This document shows positions 40,505-48,209 of a stretch of 64,000 nt of DNA, in pieces. Position 1 is the stretch's first letter, and every line of letters begins with the position of its first letter. The position numbers and the translations under genes are program-made. The DNA comes from Polynucleobacter sp. AM-7D1 (GTDB lineage Bacteria; Pseudomonadota; Gammaproteobacteria; Burkholderiales; Burkholderiaceae): contig NZ_CP061319.1 in assembly GCF_018688455.1 (NCBI RefSeq), forward strand, positions 62,001 to 126,000, in the 5' to 3' direction. The notes beneath the pieces were generated by a model. That model was not told where the DNA came from. It was given only the letters and a program-made list of their open reading frames with translations, and searched no databases.

Positions 40505-41266
40505 ATGCTGCTGATTCCCGCGATTGACCTAAAAGATGGCCACTGTGTTCGACTCGAACAAGGTGACATGGATAAAGCCACTGTGTTTTCTGAAGATCCA
40601 GGTGCGATGGCTGCGCATTGGATTAGTAAGGGAGCACGTCGTTTACATCTCGTGGATTTGAATGGCGCATTTGCTGGCAAGCTGAAGAATGAGTCTGCGA
40701 TTAAATCCATTCTCAAAGCAGTAGGCGATGAGATACCAGTTCAGCTGGGTGGTGGTATTCGTGATCTCGAAACGATTGAACGATTATTGGATGACGGTAT
40801 TAGTACAGTCATTATTGGTACTGCAGCAGTCAAGAGTCCTGGATTTGTACAAGATGCCTGCACTGCCTTTCCTGGCCACATCATGGTGGGACTGGATGCC
40901 CGTGATGGCAAAGTCGCAACAGATGGTTGGAGTAAGATCACCGGCCATGAAGTCATTGACCTTGCCAAAAAGTTTGAAGATTACGGTGTTGAAGCAATCA
41001 TCTATACCGACATTGGCCGCGATGGCATGATGAAGGGCATCAATATGGATGCCACGATTAAATTAGCTCAAGCTATTCGGATCCCGGTGATTGCTAGTGG
41101 TGGTTTATCTAGCAATCAAGATATTGAAGCCTTGTGTGAAGCTGAAGCTGAAGGCGTCATGGGTGTCATTGCGGGTCGATCGATTTATGCTGGCGACTTA
41201 GATTTAACTGCGGCACAAAAATATGCTGATGAGTTAACTCTGAAGTTTGCCAAGAAAATTATTTAG
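40505..41266 (+). CDS. hisA: phosphoribosylformimino-5-aminoimidazole carboxamide ribotide isomerase
   Basis: HisA is a (beta/alpha)8 barrel that isomerises ProFAR to PRFAR. The 253-residue protein has [20 protein letters not shown] with the catalytic aspartate, the phosphate sites [16 protein letters not shown] and [14 protein letters not shown], and [12 protein letters not shown]. It lies between hisH and hisF, both of which act on its product. Confidence 0.97.
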   Translation: MLLIPAIDLKDGHCVRLEQGDMDKATVFSEDPGAMAAHWISKGARRLHLVDLNGAFAGKLKNESAIKSILKAVGDEIPVQLGGGIRDLETIERLLDDGISTVIIGTAAVKSPGFVQDACTAFPGHIMVGLDARDGKVATDGWSKITGHEVIDLAKKFEDYGVEAIIYTDIGRDGMMKGINMDATIKLAQAIRIPVIASGGLSSNQDIEALCEAEAEGVMGVIAGRSIYAGDLDLTAAQKYADELTLKFAKKII

Positions 41267-41277
41267 ATTGTCTAATA

Positions 41278-42036
41278 GTGCTCACTAAACGAATTATTCC
41301 CTGCCTTGATGTCACGGCAGGGCGCGTTGTGAAAGGCGTGAATTTTGTTGGGCTGCGTGATGCGGGTGATCCTGTGGAGATTGCAAAACGTTACGACACT
41401 CAAGGCGCTGATGAACTCACCTTCCTAGACATTACTGCTACCTCTGATGGTCGTGATCTCATATTACACATCATTGAAGATGTTGCATCTCAAGTATTTA
41501 TTCCACTGACTGTTGGTGGTGGTGTGCGCGCTGTAGCTGATGTGCGCCGCTTACTCAATGCTGGCGCTGATAAGGTGAGCATGAACTCATCCGCAGTGGC
41601 GAATCCAGATTTGGTGTCGGATGCGGCTGCGTATTACGGTTCACAATGCATCGTCGTTGCCATTGATGCTAAAAAAACGGAAGCAGGTAATTGGGAAGTC
41701 TTTACCCATGGGGGTAGAACTGCGACTGGCATGGATGTCGTTACATGGGCTTCTGAAGTCGCTAAACGTGGTGCTGGAGAAATTCTTCTCACCAGCATGA
41801 ATCGTGATGGTAGTAAAGATGGTTTTGATTTGGAGTTAACTGCCGCAGTAAGTGATGCGGTGAGCGTTCCAGTGATTGCGTCTGGCGGCGTGGGTAATTT
41901 GCAGCACTTGGTCGATGGCATTACCAAGGGTCATGCCGATGCAGTTCTTGCGGCAAGTATTTTTCATTATGGTGAATACACTGTTGGTCAAGCAAAAGAA
42001 TATATGGCAAGCCAAGGCGTTCCTGTTCGCATTTAA
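41278..42036 (+). CDS. hisF: imidazole glycerol phosphate synthase, cyclase subunit
   Basis: HisF cyclises PRFAR with ammonia from HisH to give imidazole glycerol phosphate and AICAR. It starts at GTG 41278 ([20 protein letters not shown]), is 252 residues and shows [46 protein letters not shown] and [12 protein letters not shown]. It is a barrel paralogue of HisA. Confidence 0.97.
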   Translation: MLTKRIIPCLDVTAGRVVKGVNFVGLRDAGDPVEIAKRYDTQGADELTFLDITATSDGRDLILHIIEDVASQVFIPLTVGGGVRAVADVRRLLNAGADKVSMNSSAVANPDLVSDAAAYYGSQCIVVAIDAKKTEAGNWEVFTHGGRTATGMDVVTWASEVAKRGAGEILLTSMNRDGSKDGFDLELTAAVSDAVSVPVIASGGVGNLQHLVDGITKGHADAVLAASIFHYGEYTVGQAKEYMASQGVPVRI

Positions 42037-42076
42037 GTGCAGACAGCTTTACTAAGAAAATAATTCGAAGATAACC

Positions 42077-42481
42077 ATGAAAAATTCCTTCAATCCAGTT
42101 GACTCCTTAGAGCCCGGCGCATGGCTTGATGCCGTCACTTGGAATGAGCAGGGCTTAGTTCCGGTAATTGCCCAGGAAGTTGGCAGTAAAGATATTTTGA
42201 TGATGGCTTGGATGAATCGCGATGCTTTATTGGCTACCTTACGCTTAGGCGAAGCGGTGTATTGGACACGTTCAAGGCAAAAGTTGTGGCATAAAGGCGA
42301 AGAGTCTGGTCATACTCAAAAAGTAAAAGAAATCCGCCTTGATTGCGATGGCGATACGATTTTGCTGATGGTTGAGCAAAAAGACGGTATAGCTTGTCAC
42401 ACTGGCGAGCATAGTTGCTTCTTCCAGAGGTGGGATTCAGCCCAATCCACCTGGGTTGATGAGTCTAAGGGCCTTAAATAA
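42077..42481 (+). CDS. hisI: phosphoribosyl-AMP cyclohydrolase
   Basis: The 134-residue enzyme opens the adenine ring of phosphoribosyl-AMP. It has [20 protein letters not shown] helix ([13 protein letters not shown]), [20 protein letters not shown] and the zinc/magnesium cysteines DCDGDTIL and [10 protein letters not shown]. It is separate from hisE here, as in other betaproteobacteria, rather than fused as in E. coli. Confidence 0.97.
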   Translation: MKNSFNPVDSLEPGAWLDAVTWNEQGLVPVIAQEVGSKDILMMAWMNRDALLATLRLGEAVYWTRSRQKLWHKGEESGHTQKVKEIRLDCDGDTILLMVEQKDGIACHTGEHSCFFQRWDSAQSTWVDESKGLK

Positions 42482-42525
42482 CCCACCCCTCGTCTACCTG
42501 GTAATAAAAGACATAAAATCACTTG

Positions 42526-42927
42526 ATGACTAGTTCAGCGAATACCCCCTCTAATTTAGATGCTGCTTTAGCCCACTTGGCTGACGTAGTTGATCAGCGC
42601 CGCGATGCATTTAAGGCTGGCCAGGCCGATCCCAAGACCTCTTACACTGCCTTACTCTTCTCTAAGGGTGATGATGGGATTTTGAAGAAGATTGGAGAAG
42701 AGGCTACCGAAGCAGTGATGGCTGCCAAGGATGCTCGAAATGCCAATTTGGCTCCTGAGCAACAAAAACTCTTGGTTGGGGAGATGGCTGACCTCTGGTT
42801 TCATTGCCTAATTGCCCTTTCTCAGTTTGGTTTGAGGCCAGAAGACGTGATTGCTGAGTTAGAGAGCCGTCTCGGCACCTCAGGCATCGAAGAAAAAGCC
42901 GCCAGAAAAGCTGCAAGCAAGGAGTAA
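42526..42927 (+). CDS. hisE: phosphoribosyl-ATP pyrophosphatase
   Basis: HisE hydrolyses phosphoribosyl-ATP to phosphoribosyl-AMP. The 133-residue MazG-like all-alpha protein has [20 protein letters not shown] and the metal-binding [12 protein letters not shown] and [16 protein letters not shown] 42526 is preferred over the preceding in-frame TTG 42523. hinT follows at once. Confidence 0.95.
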   Translation: MTSSANTPSNLDAALAHLADVVDQRRDAFKAGQADPKTSYTALLFSKGDDGILKKIGEEATEAVMAAKDARNANLAPEQQKLLVGEMADLWFHCLIALSQFGLRPEDVIAELESRLGTSGIEEKAARKAASKE

Positions 42928-42930
42928 TTG

Positions 42931-43287
42931 ATGCCCCATGACCCAAATTGCCTGTTTTGTAAGATTTCCAAAGGTGAAATCCCATCCCAAAAGGTCTACG
43001 AGGATGAGGAGATTTATGCCTTTAAAGATATTAATCCTGCCGCGCCTGTCCATTTTTTGATAATTCCTAAAAAACATATCCCTATGCTGGAATCTGCAGA
43101 AGTGGCTGATGCGCCATTGCTAGGTAGAATGATGGAATTAGCGCCGCGTCTTGCCAAGGAACAAGGTTGCCGTCCTGGAAAAGATGGCGGCTTTAGATTG
43201 GTAGTGAATAATGGTGCAGATGGTGGTCAAGAGGTTTATCACTTGCATTTGCATGTGATGGGCGGTCCGCGCCCCTGGAAAAAATAG
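42931..43287 (+). CDS. hinT: HIT-family purine nucleoside phosphoramidase (HinT-like)
   Basis: The 118-residue protein has the zinc/Cys N-terminus [20 protein letters not shown] and the histidine triad [13 protein letters not shown] 6 nt upstream supports ATG 42931; the in-frame TTG before it is less likely. HinT hydrolyses nucleoside phosphoramidates such as AMP-NH2; its cellular role is unsettled. hisE-hinT-tatA is a common order in betaproteobacteria. Confidence 0.94.
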   Translation: MPHDPNCLFCKISKGEIPSQKVYEDEEIYAFKDINPAAPVHFLIIPKKHIPMLESAEVADAPLLGRMMELAPRLAKEQGCRPGKDGGFRLVVNNGADGGQEVYHLHLHVMGGPRPWKK

Positions 43288-43303
43288 TCCGAGGAGATTA
43301 AAA

Positions 43304-43534
43304 ATGGGTTCATTTAGCATTTGGCATTGGTTAATTGTTTTGGTGATCGTGATGTTGGTATTCGGTACCAAAAAATTGCGCAATATCGGCACAGATTTAG
43401 GTGGTGCTGTTAAAGGTTTCAAAGATGGCATGAAAACGCCTGAGGGAGCTGAGGAGCCTAAGGAGCAAATTCAGAGCGCTGCTACATCAACAGAGAAAAC
43501 TGTGGATGTTCAGGCAAAAGACCTCAATAAATAA
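43304..43534 (+). CDS. tatA: Sec-independent protein translocase TatA
   Basis: The 76-residue protein has one N-terminal membrane helix ([18 protein letters not shown]), the [20 protein letters not shown] amphipathic helix and a polar tail. TatA oligomerises to let folded twin-arginine proteins cross the inner membrane. A GAGGAG ribosome-binding site precedes the ATG. It is the first gene of tatABC. Confidence 0.97.
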   Translation: MGSFSIWHWLIVLVIVMLVFGTKKLRNIGTDLGGAVKGFKDGMKTPEGAEEPKEQIQSAATSTEKTVDVQAKDLNK

Positions 43535-43562
43535 TTGTTGATAGAGATGATGCGCAACTGCA

Positions 43563-44039
43563 ATGATTGATCTCGGAGTTTCAAAGCTTGCACTCATTGC
43601 AGTAGTTGCATTGGTAGTGGTCGGCCCGGAGCGACTTCCAAAAATTGCCCGTATGGCGGGTAACTTATTTGGAAGAGCACAGCGCTATATGGCTGATGTC
43701 AAATCTGAAGTCAGCAGGCAGATGGATGTTGAGGAGTTTAAGAAACTCCGTGAAGAAAGTGTCTCTGCCTTTAAGGATGTTGAGAGCTCTATTCAATCTG
43801 TTACTCAAGAGGCTGGTGCTAATCTTAGTGATCAAGCAGACATCTTTGAAAATTCTTTTACTAGAGCCCCCCTTGATGAAAAAGAGGTCCTACAAAAATC
43901 GATACGCCAAGGTCGCAAGAGTTGGGGTGTGAGGCGCGCTGCGAGACCAGTTTGGTTCAAGCGCTCTACGGGTATGCGCACAAGAGTTCAGTCTGGTGCT
44001 GCACGCATGAAGCGCTTTCACCATAGCGCGGGCAAATAA
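43563..44039 (+). CDS. tatB: Sec-independent protein translocase TatB
   Basis: The 158-residue protein starts MIDLGVSKLALIAVVALVVV with GPERLPKIARMAGNLFGRAQ, the TatB signature including the membrane-proximal Glu/Pro. The longer, charged C-terminal region distinguishes it from TatA. TatB and TatC together bind twin-arginine signals. It lies between tatA and tatC. Confidence 0.96.
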   Translation: MIDLGVSKLALIAVVALVVVGPERLPKIARMAGNLFGRAQRYMADVKSEVSRQMDVEEFKKLREESVSAFKDVESSIQSVTQEAGANLSDQADIFENSFTRAPLDEKEVLQKSIRQGRKSWGVRRAARPVWFKRSTGMRTRVQSGAARMKRFHHSAGK

Positions 44040-44071
44040 ACTAGCCCAAAGAAAAGTAAATACAAATATCA

Positions 44072-44884
44072 ATGACGCAAAATAATCCAACAGAAGATTC
44101 CGGATTACAAGAATCCTTCCTATCTCATTTATTTGAGTTGCGTGATCGCATCATTAAGTCAGCCCTAGCAATCATCGCGGTATTTGTCTGCCTGGTCTAC
44201 TGGGCGCCAGATATTTTTCATTTGTTCTCACAACCACTTTTAAATGCTTTACCCTCCGGTGGCAAGATGATCGTGACTGATGTCACGGGATCTTTTTTTG
44301 TGCCGATGAAGGTCACCATGTTAGTGGCTTTCTTAATTGCGCTGCCCGTAGTGATGTATCAATTATGGGCTTTCATTGCGCCGGGGTTGTATCAGCACGA
44401 GCGCAAGCTGATCGTGCCTTTGGTCGTGAGTAGCTACAGCCTGTTTATATTTGGCATGGCATTTGCCTACTTTTTAGTGTTCCCCACCGTATTTGAATTC
44501 ATGGCTAGCTATAACGCTCCCCTGGGTGCCGAGATGTCAACAGATATTGATAAGTACCTTGGCTTTGCCATGAACACCTTTTTAGCTTTTGGGCTTACTT
44601 TTGAAGTGCCTGTTGTGGTGGTGGTTTTAGTACGTATGGGTATGGTGCCACTAGCCAAGCTTAAAGAGATTCGTCCTTACGTGATCGTTGGCGCTTTTGT
44701 GATTTCAGCAATTGTGACGCCACCAGATGTGTTGTCTCAACTACTCTTAGCAGTGCCAATGTGCTTGCTCTATGAGCTTGGGCTTCTGATCGCTCGTTTT
44801 TATGTACCAAAATCTTCAGATGATGAGTCTGACGACAACAAAGATGGCGAATCTAAAAGCCCAGATACTCAAACTACCGTTTGA
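44072..44884 (+). CDS. tatC: Sec-independent protein translocase TatC
   Basis: The 270-residue protein has six membrane helices and TatC signatures (SFLSHLFELRDRIIKSALAI, YQLWAFIAPGLYQHERKL, FGLTFEVPVVVVVLVRMGMV, PYVIVGAFVISAIVTPPDV). It recognises the twin-arginine motif. The acidic, serine-rich C-terminus (SDDESDDNKDGESKSPD) overlaps the 3' end of the convergent Sel1 gene by 16 nt. Confidence 0.97.
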   Translation: MTQNNPTEDSGLQESFLSHLFELRDRIIKSALAIIAVFVCLVYWAPDIFHLFSQPLLNALPSGGKMIVTDVTGSFFVPMKVTMLVAFLIALPVVMYQLWAFIAPGLYQHERKLIVPLVVSSYSLFIFGMAFAYFLVFPTVFEFMASYNAPLGAEMSTDIDKYLGFAMNTFLAFGLTFEVPVVVVVLVRMGMVPLAKLKEIRPYVIVGAFVISAIVTPPDVLSQLLLAVPMCLLYELGLLIARFYVPKSSDDESDDNKDGESKSPDTQTTV

Positions 44885-46341
44885 TCTTGTGAGAAGGCGG
44901 CAGTCAGCCACTCACTTACTCGATCAAATCGATAACGTCTTTGTCTTAAACTACCCTCTAAGTCTGATTCGCTTCCAGCAAATACTTTTCCCGCTGCAAG
45001 CAAGGAGCGACGCTGCTGAGTGGTATCAATCTGAATTAATCTAGGCAGTATCTTTGGTAACTCGTGACGAATATCGACAACGACACAATGTTCGTGCTGC
45101 AACTGTCCAACCTCGCACAGTAATAGCTCAGCCTTACTCAAATTAAATTGATTGGCGATGATGAGTCGGTGACATAGCAAGATCCACTCTTTATCTAATT
45201 TATGTTCGGCGTGATGGTTTAATGCCTTTTCAGCATAAGCGGCTAATTCAAACCAATCATTGTTCTTTGGGCTGGGTACATTCTCTAGAATCTTTCCAAG
45301 CAATTCTTTGGCTTCGGGTACGCCTTGCTGATGTGCTTGCCAAATCCAATAAGAAGCTTGCAGGCCACGAACTTTCTCTTCAACTTTTTCGCGTTTACGC
45401 CATAGTTTCGCGCCTCTTTTGAATTGAGCAACCGGATGGCCTAAATCTGCCGCATGATCAAGACAGTGATCGCTCTCTGCCGCGTTGTATCCAGAAAATT
45501 GTGGGCGACGATAGATCTCCCCAAGAGCAAACCAAGCATCGCGATTACCATCTTTAGCAGCAAGCTCTAACCAGTAAGCAGCCTTCTTTAGCGAGGCGTT
45601 AGATTTTCCGCCCGAAGTACTCAAATCATTTTCACCAGGATCGAGCTCATTAAATTGCGCAAGACGTAAACCCAAGGTGAGTTTGGCGCTTGTTAGGCCA
45701 AGCTCTGCTGCTTGTATTAGTGCAGCTTCATTCTTTTCGGTCAGCCAGGTATTCCAAAGTGACGAGAGCGCTTCATCTTTTGGTTGAAGCTTAATCAGCA
45801 GTTCTTTGGCACAATTGGTGAATGGGGTTTCTGATTCCGCTAACTGAAAGAGAAATTCTTTTGCGGTTTTTTGAAGGGATGCAAAATCAATGCCGTCCTC
45901 TTGCCTTAAAAGCCAATGAGTAAGCTCGGTCTGCAGATCTTTCTTAATGGGATTCAAAAGTAACTCCGCAAGTTGCCATTGCACGGCATAACTTGCGGGC
46001 ACATTTGTATTGGCTAATTCCCAAAATAAATCCCATCCAAATGAAAAGGCTGGGGAGTTGACGGTTGCAGCTAACGGTAGGGTTGAAACTTGCTCAAGCA
46101 ACTCCGGGATCATTTGGGAAAGAAGTTCAGTGGGAAAAATTTCCGAGTCACTTAAACTTTTGTTTGCAAGTGCTTGATTTTTATAGGATAAATAAGATTT
46201 TTCAAGCCAAATCAATGCATTGGCAGGCTGAATCGGCGTCTTAAAGGCGCCAGTCAAATAAGCGGTGGCTAAATTTTGTTGCGCAGAAACATCACCAAGT
46301 CGAGCTGATTGGAGGATTTTTAAGAATTCGCGGCTTGCCAT
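44869..46341 (-). CDS. Sel1-like repeat protein
   Basis: The 490-residue, alpha-helical protein contains Sel1/TPR-like units: SARLGDVSAQQNLATAYLTG near residue 12, AAELGLTSAKLTLGLRL, AAYWLELAAKDGNRDAWFAL and AADLGHPVAQFKRGAKLW. No signal peptide is seen, so it is probably cytoplasmic. Sel1 proteins act as scaffolds; no specific partner is indicated. Its stop lies inside the 3' end of tatC on the other strand. I do not know a named orthologue. Confidence 0.75.
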   Translation of the reverse strand: MASREFLKILQSARLGDVSAQQNLATAYLTGAFKTPIQPANALIWLEKSYLSYKNQALANKSLSDSEIFPTELLSQMIPELLEQVSTLPLAATVNSPAFSFGWDLFWELANTNVPASYAVQWQLAELLLNPIKKDLQTELTHWLLRQEDGIDFASLQKTAKEFLFQLAESETPFTNCAKELLIKLQPKDEALSSLWNTWLTEKNEAALIQAAELGLTSAKLTLGLRLAQFNELDPGENDLSTSGGKSNASLKKAAYWLELAAKDGNRDAWFALGEIYRRPQFSGYNAAESDHCLDHAADLGHPVAQFKRGAKLWRKREKVEEKVRGLQASYWIWQAHQQGVPEAKELLGKILENVPSPKNNDWFELAAYAEKALNHHAEHKLDKEWILLCHRLIIANQFNLSKAELLLCEVGQLQHEHCVVVDIRHELPKILPRLIQIDTTQQRRSLLAAGKVFAGSESDLEGSLRQRRYRFDRVSEWLTAAFSQDQTVV

Positions 46342-46430
46342 ATGACAATTTTGGCATTCAGAGGCCTAAAAAGATAGAAATCACAGCCTTTGTTGCCCTG
46401 ATACAACGAAGAAAGCCAAAAAACTGCCTT

Positions 46431-46457
46431 TTGACAAGCAAAAAGAACTCCTAAATA
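46431..46457 (+). promoter_or_regulatory. possible porin promoter
   Basis: A perfect TTGACA -35 box (46431-46436) lies 115 nt before the porin start. The best nearby -10 candidate is TAAATA (46452-46457) at a short 15-bp spacing, so the promoter is uncertain. The rest of the 209-nt gap (46342-46550) contains a small CCCAA...TTGGG hairpin near 46504-46520 and GGAG before the ATG. Confidence 0.35.
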
Positions 46458-46550
46458 CCCTTACCCCCAGTCTAGCAGGTCTAAACAAGCAAAATTCGTA
46501 AGTCCCAATTTTTATTTGGGCATCACTTTCAATTTATGGAGATTTAAAGA

Positions 46551-47774
46551 ATGAAAAAATCGCTATTCGCAGTTGCAGCCGTAACAGCATTTGCTGGTGC
46601 AGCTCAAGCACAGTCAAGCGTGACCGTTTACGGTATCGTTGACATGGGTTATTCAAATACCTCAACAAGAGTTAATACCTCAAAAGTTAACAGTTCAGCT
46701 TTTACTACAAACGCTGAAACAGATAGCCGTTTAGGTTTCAAGGGCACAGAAGATTTGGGTGGGGGCACTTCTGCATTCTTTACTATTGAAGCTCAGCTTT
46801 CTGGAATGAATGGTGGTGCACCAGCTTATGGTACTGTTACAAATGCAACACCTAATTCAGCAAACGTTATTGGCGGCAATCGTCAAACATTTGTTGGTTT
46901 GAAAAAGAAGGGCATTGGCTCTGGAGCCATTGGTACACAGTACACACCAATGCATGACTCAGTTGCAGCAACAGATCCAGGTGGCTCTAATAACGTAATC
47001 GGTAGCATCATTCGCCCAATTGGTGTTGCTGCTGCTAACGGCGCTGCTACAACGGCATCAGGAAATCACTTGGTTCGCACAACCAACGCAATTAAATTCA
47101 ACAGTGATAAATTTGCTGGCTTTGGTTTGAATGCACTTTACTCTTTGAACCAATCAAACTCTACTCAGACAGGGGCTCAAAGTACTACAGCTCCGGCAGC
47201 TGGTACGGCTCCAACAGCTATTGGTGGTAGCAATAACTACTCTGGTTATGGTATCTCGGCTGACTACACATGGAAGAAACTCTTTGCGACAGTAGCAATG
47301 AATTCATTCAGTCAAGAGCAATCACTTGTAGGTCAATCAGCAACAACAGCAGCGTTGCCTGGAACAGAATCATTGGGTACTCAGACTAACGTGAAAATTA
47401 ACGACGTTTATGCTGCTGGTACTTATGACTTTGGTGTTCTCAAAGCTTTTGCTGGTTATACAAATCGTAAAATCACTGGTGCTCTCAATTCAAACCAGTA
47501 CCTCAAGCGTTCTGGCCAACAGATTGGTGTTCGTAGCTTCATTACGCCAGCTATTGAAGGTTGGGCATCTATTGGTAATGGTAAGTATCAGGCATTTGGT
47601 ACAAACGAGCCAACAGCTAACTTCAATGCTTGGCAGTTGGGTACAAACTACTACTTAAGCAAGCGCTCAAACTTGTACGCTATCTATGGTCAGTCTTTGA
47701 CTTCGAGCACCTCCGCTCAAACTCAAGGCGCAGCAGGTAGCCAGTTCGCATTGGGCGTACGCCACTCATTCTAA
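46551..47774 (+). CDS. outer-membrane porin (Gram-negative general porin)
   Basis: The 407-residue protein has a clean signal peptide (MKKSLFAVAAVTAFAGAAQA), the betaproteobacterial porin start QSSVTVYGIVDMGY, LGFKGTEDLGGG and IGTQYTP, and ends in ALGVRHSF with the C-terminal phenylalanine used by the Bam complex. It is a 16-strand trimeric porin family member for small solutes. The gap upstream is long and the gene ends with a strong terminator, so it is a single-gene unit. Confidence 0.95.
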   Translation: MKKSLFAVAAVTAFAGAAQAQSSVTVYGIVDMGYSNTSTRVNTSKVNSSAFTTNAETDSRLGFKGTEDLGGGTSAFFTIEAQLSGMNGGAPAYGTVTNATPNSANVIGGNRQTFVGLKKKGIGSGAIGTQYTPMHDSVAATDPGGSNNVIGSIIRPIGVAAANGAATTASGNHLVRTTNAIKFNSDKFAGFGLNALYSLNQSNSTQTGAQSTTAPAAGTAPTAIGGSNNYSGYGISADYTWKKLFATVAMNSFSQEQSLVGQSATTAALPGTESLGTQTNVKINDVYAAGTYDFGVLKAFAGYTNRKITGALNSNQYLKRSGQQIGVRSFITPAIEGWASIGNGKYQAFGTNEPTANFNAWQLGTNYYLSKRSNLYAIYGQSLTSSTSAQTQGAAGSQFALGVRHSF

Positions 47775-47780
47775 TATGAC

Positions 47781-47796
47781 GCTAACCTATGTTAGC
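47781..47796. other. small perfect hairpin after the porin
   Basis: GCTAAC (47781-47786) and GTTAGC (47791-47796) pair around CTAT, 6 nt after the porin stop and before the main terminator. It may protect the 3' end of the mRNA or simply be part of the terminator region. Confidence 0.5.
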
Positions 47797-47820
47797 TTAG
47801 TGTTAGTTTTGTGCAAAATC

Positions 47821-47850
47821 AACCCACTGTGGAAACACAGTGGGTTTTTT
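47821..47850 (+). terminator. intrinsic terminator of the porin gene
   Basis: CCCACTGTG (47823-47831) pairs perfectly with CACAGTGGG (47836-47844) around a GAAA tetraloop and is followed by T6 (47845-47850). It is one of the best terminators in the window. Confidence 0.95.
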
Positions 47851-47898
47851 ACTGCTCCCGGCTGTTGGTAAAGCAAAACATATTTGGCGTATCAAAGC

Positions 47899-48054
47899 AT
47901 GAATTCAATCATCAAATTCTTGGTAACAATTCTTTTAATTGGTAGTTTGGCCGGATGTCTTGCAAGTACATCCTCACCAGTTGGGGTTGCTTGTAACTAT
48001 AGCGAGGGAAAACTGCTTTGGGAGTTGCCTCTTGTTTGTCAGGGCGGCCATTAA
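47899..48054 (+). CDS. small lipoprotein of unknown function (51 residues)
   Basis: A short frame from ATG 47899 to TAA encodes a 51-residue peptide with a basic N-terminus (MNSIIKF), a hydrophobic stretch (LVTILLIG) and a lipobox SLAGC (Cys20). The mature part is about 32 residues and has two further cysteines (32 and 47), which could form a disulfide. There is no obvious Shine-Dalgarno. The textbook lipoprotein signal makes it a credible gene despite its size; function is unknown. Confidence 0.65.
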   Translation: MNSIIKFLVTILLIGSLAGCLASTSSPVGVACNYSEGKLLWELPLVCQGGH

Positions 48055-48209
48055 TACAGTAAAGGACGTGTGCTAGCTTAGAATAAGAGTCAATATGGTC
48101 AACCGATTCAAACTAAGCTAATCTTTATTAAAAGAAAGCAATCCTTAAATGATAGAAGCCTCTAAATTTGAAGGCTGTGAAATGTGTAAGTACTCAATTA
48201 AATTAAGCT

